Positions 55,097-64,000 of a stretch of 64,000 nucleotides of DNA are shown here, piece after piece. Source of the stretch: Piliocolobus tephrosceles (lineage: Eukaryota > Chordata > Mammalia > Primates > Cercopithecidae); the NCBI RefSeq assembly GCF_002776525.5, contig NC_045434.1, forward strand, positions 194,625,046 through 194,689,045. Reading direction: 5' to 3'. The position numbers and the translations under genes were made by a program. The notes under the pieces were generated by a model. The model did not search any database. It saw only the letters and a program-made list of their open reading frames with translations, and was not told the origin of the DNA. Position 1 is the first letter of the stretch; every line of letters starts with the position of its first letter.

Positions 55097-55378
55097 ATAT
55101 GGAGTCTCGCTGTGTCGCTCAGGCTGGAGTATGGTGGTGAAATCTCGGCTCACTGCAACCTCTGCCTCCTGGTTCAAGCGATTCTCCTGCCTCAGCCTCC
55201 AAAGTAGCTAGGATTACAGGCGCCCACCACCATGCTTGACTAGTTTTTTTGTATTTTTAGTAGAGACGGGGTTTCACCATGTTGGCCAGGCTGGTTTCAA
55301 GCTCCTGACCCCAAGTGATCCGCCAGCCTCGGCCTCCCAAAGTGCTGGGATTACAGACATGAGTCACCGCGCCTGGCC
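55052..55378 (-). mobile_element. AluS, antisense, with very long T tract
   Basis: About 45 uninterrupted T at 55051-55095, then GATATGGAGTCTCGCTG to GCGCCTGGCC. Confidence 0.88.
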
Positions 55379-55483
55379 TCCGCCTCCTCTTCCCCTCTTC
55401 CCCCTCCCTCCCCGTGCTCCTCCCTCTCCCTCTCCCTCTCCCTCTCCTTCTCCTTCTCCCTCTCCTTCTTCCTCTTCTTCTTT
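55379..55483. repeat. Pure pyrimidine (CT-rich) tract between tandem Alus
   Basis: Around 105 bp of CTCCCT/CTTCTC units, nearly free of purines. It looks like an expanded tail of the antisense Alu at 55484. Confidence 0.85.
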
Positions 55484-55764
55484 TGAGACAGAGTCTTGCT
55501 CTGTTGCCCAGGCTGGAGTGTAATGACAGGATCTCCACTCACTGGAACCTCTGCCTCCTGGGTTCAAGCAATTCTCCTCCCTCAGCCTCCCAAGTAGCTG
55601 GGATTACAGGCGTCTGCCACCACATCTGGCTAATTTTTTGTATTTTTAGTAGAGACAAGGTTTCACCATGTTGGCCAGGCTGGTCTTGAACTTCTGACCT
55701 CATGATCCACCCATCTCAGCCTCTCAAAGTACTGGGATTATAGGCGTGAGCCACCGTTCCCAGC
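55484..55764 (-). mobile_element. AluS, antisense, with expanded pyrimidine tail
   Basis: GAGACAGAGTCTTGCTCTG to GTTCCCAGCC. Its tail is the CT-rich tract at 55379-55483. Confidence 0.87.
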
Positions 55765-55970
55765 CCCAATCCACTTTTACGGATTTTTTTCAACCAATCG
55801 CAGACTGAAAATATAGTATTTTCAGAAAGCAAAACCCAATATAGGAGGACTGACTTTCCATATTAGCAGGTTCCACAGGGCCAACGATGGGACTTGAATA
55901 TGGGCAGATTTTGGTATACTGGTGGTCCTGGAACTGATCCCTTGTGTATACTGAGGAACAAATGTAGTTG
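55765..55970. mobile_element. DNA-transposon fossil, right piece
   Basis: CCACTTTTACGGATTTTTTTC repeats the sequence just before the Alu pair. AGGAGGACTGACTTTCCAT and TGGTGGTCCTGGAACTGATC follow. Family name uncertain. Confidence 0.5.
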
Positions 55971-56189
55971 TGAATGAAATGTTCTGCTCCACATAGAAAA
56001 GCCTCTCTGATACTGAAAGTGACTCTATCAGTATTATCCATTTGTAATGAGTATTACTGGTAGAAATAATCAGTGTCATTTAAAACTGAAAACAGCTAAA
56101 ACTCCATCTAGTAAAATTATCTTACACCAAAAAAATTTTTGGAAAATCACATGTGTTTAACACTGAAAACTATTTTAAAAAATCACCCC

Positions 56190-56471
56190 AGGCCAGGTGC
56201 GGTGGGTCACACCTGTAATCCCAGCACTTTGGGAGGCCAAAGCAGGTGTATTGCCTGAGGTTGGGAGTGCGAGACCAGCCAATATGCGAAACCCCGCATC
56301 TACTAAAACTACAAAAAATTAGCTGGGCGTGGTGGCAGGCACCTGTAATCTTGGGAGACTGGGGTGGGATAATCGCTTGCATCCAGGAGACAGAGGTTGC
56401 AGTGAGCTGAGATCATGCCATTGCACTCCAGCCTGCACTGGACAGAATGAGACTCCCTCTCAAAAAAATAA
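56190..56471 (+). mobile_element. AluS
   Basis: GGCCAGGTGCGGTGGGTC to CTCAAAAAAATAAG, with small internal deletions. Confidence 0.85.
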
Positions 56472-56790
56472 GGTCGGGCGGACATGGTGGCTCACGCCTG
56501 TAATCCCAGCACATTGGAAGGCCAAAGTGGGTAGATCATTTGAAGTCAGGAGTTTGAGACCAGCCTGGCCAACATGGTGAAACCCCCATCTCTATTAAAA
56601 ATACCAAAAAAATCTTAGCTGGGCGTGGTGGCACGCACCTGTACTCACAGCTACTCAGGAGGCTGAGGCAGGAAAATTGCTTGAGCATGAGAGGCGGGGT
56701 GAGCCAACATTGTGCCACTGATATCCAGTCTGGGTGACAGAGTGAGACCCTGTCTCAAAAAAAAAAAAAAGAAAACAAGAAAAAAATCAC
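56472..56790 (+). mobile_element. AluS in tandem, probably in the tail of its neighbour
   Basis: TCGGGCGGACATGGTGGCTC to an A14 tail. AAAAAATCACCCCA before the pair and AAAAAATCACTCCA after it suggest nested insertion. Confidence 0.83.
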
Positions 56791-57225
56791 TCCAAATCAA
56801 ATTATACTTGATACAAATAAGGAGCACCCATAAAGTGACAGTGGCAGACGTAAAAAATCTGTAAAATTTGATTGGGATCTAATTTTTATTGACAAAATAA
56901 ATCTTCGCTGTAAACTCTGCCCAGGAAATACTACACAAAAATGATTTCTGCAGAATTAAAATGGCAAAAATTGGAAATGGGTAACTTACACTGTACAGAA
57001 TATTGAACAGAGAATCAAGTATAAATGGAAATTCACCAATATTGGGTCATATCTGATTAAAATATGTATATTTAGGAAATGGAGGCAAAATGATACTGGA
57101 GGTTAAAATGGCAGGTCCAAAACATTGAGACATATATTAAACACTTTGCAGAGCACATAATGCAGGTAACTGGCAGGTGGTATGTACCCAACAAATAGCA
57201 GATTGGGCTATTTTTTCCTCTCTCT

Positions 57226-57450
57226 TTAAAAAATAATATTTTTAAATGTGGGAAAATATACATAATATTTAGGACTTTAACCATTTCAAGTGTACAGTTC
57301 AGTGGCAATAAATATATTCACATTGCTGTACAACCATCACCACTATCCAACTCTGGGACTTTTCCACCTTCCCAAACTGAAATTCTGTACTCATTAAATA
57401 CTAATTCTCTATTGCTCTCTACAGCCACTATTTGACTCTTTTGTTGCTGT
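57226..57450 (-). mobile_element. L1 fragment, antisense, part 1
   Basis: AACCATTTCAAGTGTACAG through ACAACCATCACCACTATCCA is the reverse of an L1M-type 3' region. The Alu scrap at 57455-57604 separates it from part 2. Confidence 0.75.
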
Positions 57451-57454
57451 CATT

Positions 57455-57604
57455 GTTGTTTTGAGACAGGGTCACTCTGTAACCCAGGCTGGAGAGCAGT
57501 GACATTATCTCTCCACCTCCAGGGCTCAAGCCATCTTCCCACCTCAGGTCTCCCAAGTAGCTGAGATTACAAGTGGGCACCACCACGCCTGGTTAATTTT
57601 TGTG
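57455..57604 (-). mobile_element. Antisense Alu fragment inside L1
   Basis: GAGACAGGGTCACTCTGTAACC to GCCTGGTTAATTTTTG; right monomer only. Confidence 0.78.
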
Positions 57605-58135
57605 TCCCTTTGACTTTCTGTGCATATGAATTAGACTCTCAAGGTACCACATATAAGTGAAATCAAATAATATTTGTCCTTTTGTAACTGGCTTATTTAA
57701 CTTTGCAGTTTTTGAGGTTCTCCACATTGTAACATGTCTCAGAATTTCCTTCCTTTTTAAGGCTGAATATTATTAATTCACTATTTATCTATGCCACATT
57801 TTGTTTTGTTTATCCTTTTATGTGTCAATGGACACTTGGGCTGCTTCCATCTTTGGGTATCATGAATAATGCGGCTATGCACGCAGGTGTTCAAATATTT
57901 CCAAGTCCTCCCTTTCAATTATTTTGGGTATAGACATAGAAGTTGAATTGCCGGGTCATATGGTAATTCTATTTGTAATTTTTTGAGGAACCACCATACT
58001 GTTTTCCATAGTTGTTGTGCCATTTTACATTCCCAGTAACAGTGCACAAAAGTTTCGATTTTCCACATCCTCACCAACATTTGTTGTTTTCTATTTTGTT
58101 CGATAGTGGCAATCCTAATGGGTGTGTCACCAGAT
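57605..58135 (-). mobile_element. L1 fragment, antisense, part 2 (end of ORF2 region)
   Basis: GTCAATGGACACTTGGGCTG, GCCGGGTCATATGGTAATTC and GAGGAACCACCATACTGTTT are the reverse complement of the familiar L1 ORF2 3' segment. It is diverged and non-coding. Confidence 0.85.
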
Positions 58136-58151
58136 TGGTCTTAAAGGATGA

Positions 58152-58446
58152 TTTCAGCTGGACCACAACTGTAATCCTAGTACTTTGGGAGGCTGAGCTG
58201 GGCAGATCACTTGAGCCCAGGGGGTCGAGATCAGCCTGGGCAACATTGCAAAACCCCGTTTTTACAAAAAATACAAAAATTAGCCAGGTGTGGTGGCACA
58301 CACCTGTAGTCCCAGCTATGTAAGAGGTTGAGGTGGGAGGTTCACCTGAGACCAGGGAGGTTGAGTCAAGGCTGTGATGAGCTGTGATCATGCCACTACA
58401 CTCTAGCCTGGACAACACAGCAAGACCCTGACTCAAAAAATAAAAA
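58152..58446 (+). mobile_element. AluJ at the end of the L1 fragment
   Basis: GGACCACAACTGTAATCCTAG to ACTCAAAAAATAAAAAAAT; 5' end degraded. Confidence 0.83.
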
Positions 58447-58789
58447 AATGATGACGATTTCTCTTCTTCTCAGTCTTACTTTAGATTTCCCTGACAGCCC
58501 CCAGTCTGGGAATAAAGTGTACAACCCACCTGGAGAGGGAAGTGGAAGACCTCCCAGCAATTCCTTTTATGTGACAGGAAGACTTCAACTTGACAAAACT
58601 AAATTAAGAGATGAGTTTACTACCACATCCACACACAGAGTAAATACCAATTACTTTAGCATTTATTGAGAACTGACTCCTCTATTTGATTTATCAGATC
58701 ACCCAGGTCTTGAAATTCTGGGCAAAAATCTGATTTTGATGTTTGGCATTGTGTTATATTTTAAGACATTTTAAATTCTTTCTCTTTTT

Positions 58790-58956
58790 TATTTTGTTAA
58801 GCGATAGGATCTTGCTCCCTTGTCCAGGCTGGAGTGCACTGGCCATTCACAGGCAAGATCATCACACACTGTAGCCTTGTACTCCTGGGCTCAAGCGATC
58901 CTCCAGCCTCAGCCTCCCAAGTAGTTGGGACTGCATGGTGTGCCACTGCACTTGGC
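58790..58956 (-). mobile_element. AluJ, antisense, partial
   Basis: GCGATAGGATCTTGCTCCC to CACTGCACTTGGCT. Confidence 0.75.
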
Positions 58957-59138
58957 TCTTTCTTATTTATTTATTTGTTTATTTAGATGGAGTATCGCTC
59001 TGACGCCCAGGCTGGAGTGCAGTGATGTGATCTCAGCTCACCGCCAGCTCTGCCTCCCAAGTTCATGCTATTCTCCTGCCTCAGCCTCCGGAGTAGCTGG
59101 GACTACAGGGGCCCGCCACCATCTGATTTATTTTTAAA
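58957..59138 (-). mobile_element. AluY, antisense, truncated by a purine tract
   Basis: TTTA/TTTG tail, GATGGAGTATCGCTCTGACG to GGGGCCCGCCACCATCTG, then a GGA-rich tract. Confidence 0.8.
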
Positions 59139-59400
59139 GAGGAAGGAGGAAGGAGGAGGACGAGGAGAAGAAGGAGGAGGAGGAGAGGAAGGAAGGAAGG
59201 GAGGGAAGGTGGGAGGGAGGGAGGGAGGGAGGGAGGGAGGAAGGAAGGAAAGGAGGGAAGGAGTTGGGTTTGTAATCCCAGAAGGATTACGAAGGAGGCT
59301 GAGGCAGGAGAAAGGAGGAGGAGGAGAGAGGAGGAGGCAGAAGGGGGAAAGAGGAGGAGGAGGGGGAGAGAGATGGAGAAAAAAAGAAGGAATGGGGAGG
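59139..59400. repeat. Purine (GGA/GGAA) tract broken by Alu text
   Basis: About 260 bp, almost all G and A, with GGGA, GGAA and GGA units. TTGGGTTTGTAATCCCAG breaks it near 59264, and a near copy (TTGGGCCTGTAATCCCAG) borders its end at 59404. Confidence 0.88.
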
Positions 59401-59409
59401 GAGTTGGGC

Positions 59410-59490
59410 CTGTAATCCCAGAGATTGCGCCATTGCACTCCAGCCTGGGTGACAGAGAGAAACCCTGTTTTTAACAACAACAACAAGAAC
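59410..59490 (+). mobile_element. Alu right-monomer scrap after purine tract
   Basis: CCTGTAATCCCAGAGATTGC to GACAGAGAGAAACCCTG and an ACA-repeat tail. Confidence 0.75.
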
Positions 59491-59500
59491 AAAAAATAAA

Positions 59501-59816
59501 AGCCGGGTGCGGAGGCTTATACCTGTAATCCCAGCACTTTAGGAGACCGAGGCGGCGGATAACCTAAGGTCGGGAGTTCAAGACCAGCCTGATCAACATG
59601 GAGAAACCCCGTCTCTACTAAAAATACAAAAAAAAAAAAAAAAAAAAATAGCTGGGCGTGGTGGCGCATCCCTGTAATCCCAGCTACTCGGCAGGCTGAG
59701 GCAGGAGAATCGCTTGAACCCGGGAGGCGGAGGTTGCAGTGAGGCAAGATCACGCCATTGCACTCCAGCCTGGGCAACAAGGACAAAACTCCGTTTCCAA
59801 AAAAAAAAAGGAAAAA
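59501..59816 (+). mobile_element. AluS
   Basis: GCCGGGTGCGGAGGCTTATACC, A-linker expanded to about 21 A at 59629-59648, A/AAG tail. Confidence 0.9.
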
Positions 59817-59931
59817 GAAGAAGAGAAGAAAAAACACACAGTTCGGGGGCCCAAGGGCCATGTCTATCTTACTTACCACTGAATCCCAGTGACCAGCACA
59901 GGGCCAGGAACAAAGAAAGCATCAACAATCC

Positions 59932-60220
59932 TTTTTTTTTTTTTTTTTTTTGAGTCGCAGTCTCTGTCACCCAGGCTGAAGTGCAGTGGCTGCATCACAG
60001 TTCACTGCAGCACCCCAGGCCCAGGTGACCCTCCCACCTTAGCCACCCCAGTAGCTGGGACCCCAGACACTGGTCACCACACCAGACATTTTAAAAAATA
60101 TTTTTTGGGAGGGGGTCTCACTGTGTTGCCCAGGCTGGTCTCAAACTTCTGGCTTCAAGAGGTCCTCCCACCTCAGACCCCAATTGCTGGGTTTACAGGC
60201 ATGAGCCACAGCACCTGCTA
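59932..60220 (-). mobile_element. AluJ, antisense
   Basis: T20 tract, GAGTCGCAGTCTCTGTCACC, to CCACAGCACCTGC. The last repeat before the RPA2 promoter. Confidence 0.85.
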
Positions 60221-60683
60221 ATTTTTCTTAAATACATAAACATAAAATTCTAACAATGTTATTAATATTCTGAGGAAGGAACTGACAAAAGGTTCCACTC
60301 CCCATGGGAGGAAAAGACCAGCACGTCACATGAAGAATTACAAAAAATGGTAGAAATGACTGGAGAGGCGAAGCCTGGATGAGACTGGGGTGGGGACAGG
60401 TGGGGGACGAGGGGTGCCACCCTCAGATCTTTACAAGTCTGTCATGGGCAAGAGGGCGTAGGAGTCTCACAGCCCCACTGGGGAGAATTGGGACCATTGG
60501 TGGCATTACAGGAAGAGAATGGGACTTCCTATGTAAAAGAACAAGCAACTCCACGCGGTGCTGTGAGGCTAGTGCTGCGAGTCCCTGAGGTGCGCAAGTC
60601 CCGCGCGACCGCGGGTGGGAAACACCGAAGCCAAAAACCCCACTGCGGCCCTTTAGTTGAAGGCGTCGTCTGATTGGTGATAG

Positions 60684-60694
60684 TTTGGCGGGAA
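60684..60694 (+). promoter_or_regulatory. Candidate E2F site
   Basis: TTTGGCGGGAA matches the E2F consensus TTTSGCGS plus the flanking GGAA and lies 8 bp after an inverted CCAAT box. Binding is inferred. Confidence 0.5.
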
Positions 60695-60713
60695 CCCGAG
60701 CACGCCGAACAAA

Positions 60714-60726
60714 GGAAGTGACGTCA
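60714..60726 (+). promoter_or_regulatory. Candidate ETS/CRE composite site
   Basis: GGAAGTGACGTCA joins an ETS core to the perfect CRE palindrome TGACGTCA, a composite common in housekeeping CpG promoters. Confidence 0.5.
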
Positions 60727-60918
60727 GAAGTCGCGCACTTGACGAGCGTGGAATCACGCGGCGCTGCGTCGCGGTAGTATTGCTCTGATTGGTTGATTTC
60801 TTGCGATACCGCCCTGCCAGCTCCTTGCTTCCGCTAGTGCGGAGGGTTCTGCCCTTCGTAAAGATGGCCGCGGAGGCTTTTGGAGCCAACTGGGAGTGCA
60901 GTGTGCGTTTTCTGGAGC

Positions 60919-61044
60919 ATGGGCAGAGAAGACAGGAAGAAGCGTAGCATTCGTGAGCACCGATTGGCTGAAGCGAGAAGTTCCCCGGGAGCTGACTGGC
61001 TCCGTCATTCGCGGGAAGGAGTTTGTGGCGCCAGAGAAAAGTAG
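60919..61044 (+). other. Upstream open reading frame before RPA2
   Basis: ATG at 60919 opens 41 codons (MGREDRKKRSIREHRLAEAR...) and ends in TAG at 61042-61044, 94 nt before the RPA2 start and not in its way. It is translated only if transcripts begin upstream of 60919. No protein family is recognised. Confidence 0.35.
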
Positions 61045-61138
61045 CTAGAGCGGCGCAGTAGCGGCCGCGTTCTGTGGTTTTCCGTGATTCCCCCAGACCC
61101 GAACCTTCTCGGCCTCGTTGCGGAAAATCGCGACCAAG

Positions 61139-61505
<367 letters not shown>

Positions 61506-61778
61506 TGAAAGGAGTATTTGGTTTTGTTTTATCCTGTCCTGAAGTCCCTAAGTCATCTATGACAGAAACTTTATGCTTTGAAGGAAGATTTCAACATGAA
61601 CTGATGCGATAATGATCTATTATTACCCGCATCTCTCATAATTAAGTGCCGTAAGTTTCAGAAATGAAATCTTGCCAAATTTTGCACCTCCTGTTGCCCT
61701 GGCTTTTCCCCTCATTGGCTTTATTTTGAAATTGATCAGTGTAACTAATGAATCAGTCTTGTGTGAATGCTCTCAACT

Positions 61779-61929
61779 TGTTTTTTTTGTTATTTATTTT
61801 CATTTTTAAAAATAGAGATGGGGTCTCACCATGTTGCCCAGGCTGGTCTCGAACCCCTGAGCTCAACCATCCTCCCACCTCAGCCTCTCAAAGTGCTGAG
61901 GTAACAGGTATGAGCCACTGCTCCTGGCC
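61779..61929 (-). mobile_element. Antisense Alu monomer in RPA2 intron 2
   Basis: GAGATGGGGTCTCACCATG to GCTCCTGGCC. Confidence 0.78.
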
Positions 61930-61957
61930 TGTACTTGTATTAATAGTCTCTTTTACT

Positions 61958-62237
61958 TTTTTTTTTTTTTTTTGAGATGGAATCTCGCTCTGTCGCCCAG
62001 GCTGGAGTGCAGTGGCCCGATCTCGGCTCACCGCAACCTCTGCCTCCCAGGTTCAAGGGATTCTCCTGCTTCAGCCTCCCAAGTAGCTGGAATTACAGGC
62101 ATGTGCCACCATGCCTGGCTAAACTTTGTGCTTTTAGTAGAGACAGGGTTTCTCCATGTTGGTCAGGCTTGTCTCCAACTCCTGACCTGAGGTGATCTGC
62201 CCGCCTCGACCTCCCAAAGTGTTCGGATTATAGGCAT
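61958..62237 (-). mobile_element. AluS, antisense, head-to-head with next
   Basis: T18 tract, GAGATGGAATCTCGCTCTG, to TATAGGCATGGGCC. Confidence 0.87.
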
Positions 62238-62528
62238 GGGCCGGCTGCGGTGACTCATGCCCGTAATCCCAGCACTTTGGGAGGCTGAGGCAGGTGGATC
62301 ACCTGAGATCAGGAGTTCTTGACCAGCCTTGCCAACATGGTGAAACCTTGTCTCTACTAAAAATACAAAAATTAGCCAGGCATGGTGCGGGTGCCTGTAA
62401 TCCCAGCTACTAGGGAGGCTGAGGCAGGGGAACCACTTGAACTCGGGAGACAGATTGCAGTGAGCCAAGATGGTGCCACTGCACTCCAGCCTTTGCAATA
62501 GAGCAGGAGTAGACTCTGTCTCAAAAAA
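62238..62528 (+). mobile_element. AluS, head-to-head partner
   Basis: Starts GGCCGGCTGCGGTGACTC directly where the antisense Alu ends. Confidence 0.87.
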
Positions 62529-62694
62529 AGAAATGTGGTGTTTGAAGTCATAGACATGTGTTCTGCCATTGCTGTGCTGCTTTACTTACAGGGTGTCACT
62601 GGACACATTTCTTAACTGGCTTGGGAGTCAGTTTTGCACCTATGAAGAGGGGCTAACATACCTTAAAATGTCATTGTGAGACTTATATACAAAG

Positions 62695-62870
62695 AATACA
62701 GGCTATGGAGCCAGAACACGGGGACTCCAGAATCCATTTTGCCTTTTAACTGACATTGTGATTTCAGGAAAGCATCTTGAAGGCTGTGGCCCTTGGTTTT
62801 TCTCATCTGATGATACTAGTAGTACTCATATCACAGGGTGGTTCTGAGAATTGACAAGTAAGGCATTGTG
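62695..62870 (+). mobile_element. MIR in RPA2 intron 2
   Basis: CAGGCTATGGAGCCAGAACA and TGGTTTTTCTCATCTGATG. Confidence 0.55.
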
Positions 62871-62927
62871 TAGGAAAACAATCTAGCTGTCTAAACGTTG
62901 ATTAGTCACTCAGAAATGAGTTTGCCT

Positions 62928-63220
62928 TTTTTCTTTTTTTTGAGACAGGATCTCTGTCTGCCAGGCTGGAGAGCAGTGGCGCGTGATCACAGCTCACGGC
63001 AGCTTGGACCTCCACGCCTCAAGTGATCATCCCACCTCAGCCTCCCTAACAGCTCGGACTACATATGTGCACTGCCGTGTCAGACTAATTTTTGTGGTTT
63101 TTTTTAGAGGTAGAGTTTGGCCATGTTGGCCAGGCTGGTCTCAAACTCCTAGCCTCAATCCACCTGCCTCAGCCTCCCAAAGTGCTGAGATTACAGGTGT
63201 GAGCCACCACTCCCAGCTGA
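62928..63220 (-). mobile_element. AluJ, antisense
   Basis: GAGACAGGATCTCTGTCTG to CCACTCCCAGCT. Confidence 0.85.
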
Positions 63221-63372
63221 GTTTGCATTTAACAACTGCAATTTCATTCTATAAATGTGGGGTTAATTTTGACTTCTCTTTAGGAGTCACTCAGATGTGT
63301 TAAGATTCAGTGTGAGCAGGTTAAAAAATTCATTGATATTCTGGTATATTTGGACATTGCTTTATAACTTTC

Positions 63373-63670
63373 TTTCTTTTTTTTTTGAGACGGAGTCTCG
63401 CTCTGTCGCCCAGGCTGGAGTGTAGTGGCGCGATCTCGGCTCACTGCAAGCTCTGCCTCCCAGGTTCACGCCATTCTCCTGCCTCAGCCTCCCAAGTAGC
63501 TGGGACTACAGGCACCCACCACCATGCCCGGCTAATTTTTTGTATTTTTTTAGTAGAGATGGTGTTGCACCATGTTCACCAGGATGGTCTCGATGTCTTG
63601 ACCTTGTGATCCACCTGCCTCGGCCTCCCAAAGTGCTGGGATTACATGCGTGAGCCACTGCGCCCAGCCA
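63373..63670 (-). mobile_element. AluY, antisense
   Basis: Duplication CTTTATAACTTTC at 63360-63372 and 63671-63683. Confidence 0.93.
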
Positions 63671-64000
63671 CTTTATAACTTTCATATAAATTATTTTACA
63701 TAATTCTGTAAGGAATTTGTTTATTCCAGCATACCGCAGAGACTCAGGTATATTAAGGGACTGCCTAAGCTTACAGAGCTAATAAGGAACTAGCATCGGA
63801 CAGTACACACATGATGCTGAACAAATCCAACATCTGATGAGCAACAACTTCTCCCTGTTGTAGTTTTCTCTCTCCTAGAAGATCTCAAGGGACTTTAATT
63901 CTCTATTTTGATTTTCTTGAGGTCGTGAAGGAGAAAACAAGGTAGATGATTGGTTCTCATCTTTTCTTCCCAAGCTTAACTACTTTTCTGCATTCTGATT

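Larger units (their letters stand above)
45003..60540. other. Intergenic region between SMPDL3B and RPA2
   Basis: The two genes diverge from this interval. It is almost entirely interspersed repeats: about 30 Alu units, an antisense L1 fragment, an LTR-like element split by three Alus, DNA-transposon fossils, and AT, AAAT, pyrimidine and purine tracts. Unique stretches (for example 45360-45545, 47120-47725, 51000-51240, 52480-53180, 56790-57225, 58450-58785) show no gene I recognise. The SMPDL3B promoter should lie just above 45002 but has no CpG island or clear TATA box. Confidence 0.7.
60540..61138 (+). promoter_or_regulatory. RPA2: RPA2 CpG-rich promoter and 5' UTR
   Basis: GC and CpG content rise sharply from about 60540. 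Seen directly: inverted CCAAT boxes (ATTGG at 60672, 60786 and 60962), an E2F-type site TTTGGCGGGAA at 60684-60694, an ETS/CRE composite GGAAGTGACGTCA at 60714-60726, a YY1-like AAGATGGCCGC at 60861-60871 and a second E2F-like site TTCGCGGGAA at 61008-61017. No TATA box is seen. E2F and CCAAT sites suit an S-phase replication gene. The start site is not fixed by sequence. Confidence 0.75.

Noticed and set aside
58448..58669. Possible processed pseudogene after the AluJ at 58152
   Set aside because: A 73-codon frame with no family I recognise, no poly(A) or target duplication, and flanking repeats.

Overview
The window is primate nuclear DNA, most likely from an Old World monkey. It is crowded with full-length and fragmentary Alu elements on both strands, and it carries MIR, L2 and L1 fossils, split vertebrate genes with GT-AG introns, and two CpG-rich promoters. 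The gene order EYA3 - XKR8 - SMPDL3B - RPA2 matches human chromosome 1p35, read here in the reverse of the human orientation. One young AluY just downstream of EYA3 carries the AluYR-type variants typical of cercopithecid monkeys (GGCTCAAGCC, and GAGATCCGGCC in place of GAGATCGCGCC). XKR8 differs from remembered human XKR8 at roughly 5% of residues, which also points to a monkey rather than human or an ape.

Layout. 1-9060: the last two coding exons of EYA3 (+ strand) and a roughly 4 kb 3' UTR ending at AATAAA. 9061-11620: short intergenic stretch. 11620-20160: XKR8 (- strand), complete, three coding exons and 401 codons, with a CpG-rich promoter around 19600-20160. 20825-45002: SMPDL3B (- strand), all eight coding exons recognisable but broken. 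45003-60540: intergenic DNA, almost wall-to-wall Alus with an L1 fragment, LTR-like relics and a long purine tract. 60540-64000: RPA2 promoter, first exon, short intron 1, exon 2 and the start of intron 2 (+ strand). The rest of RPA2 lies beyond the window.

Main result. EYA3, XKR8 and RPA2 are intact where visible, but SMPDL3B looks like a unitary pseudogene. It has a 2-nt deletion in exon 5, a CGA-to-TGA stop in exon 7, an 11-nt loss plus a 1-nt gain in exon 8, a non-GT base pair at the exon 7 donor, and a G-to-R change in its metal-binding histidine motif. The first lesion alone would limit the product to 200 of about 455 residues. XKR8, its tandem neighbour 1.2 kb downstream, stays open and keeps its caspase site. 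I found no CRISPR array, bacterial-type operon or other unknown gene system. The interest lies in the gene loss, a palindromic duplicated splice donor in XKR8 intron 1, the RPA2 promoter, and several records of serial or nested retroposition.
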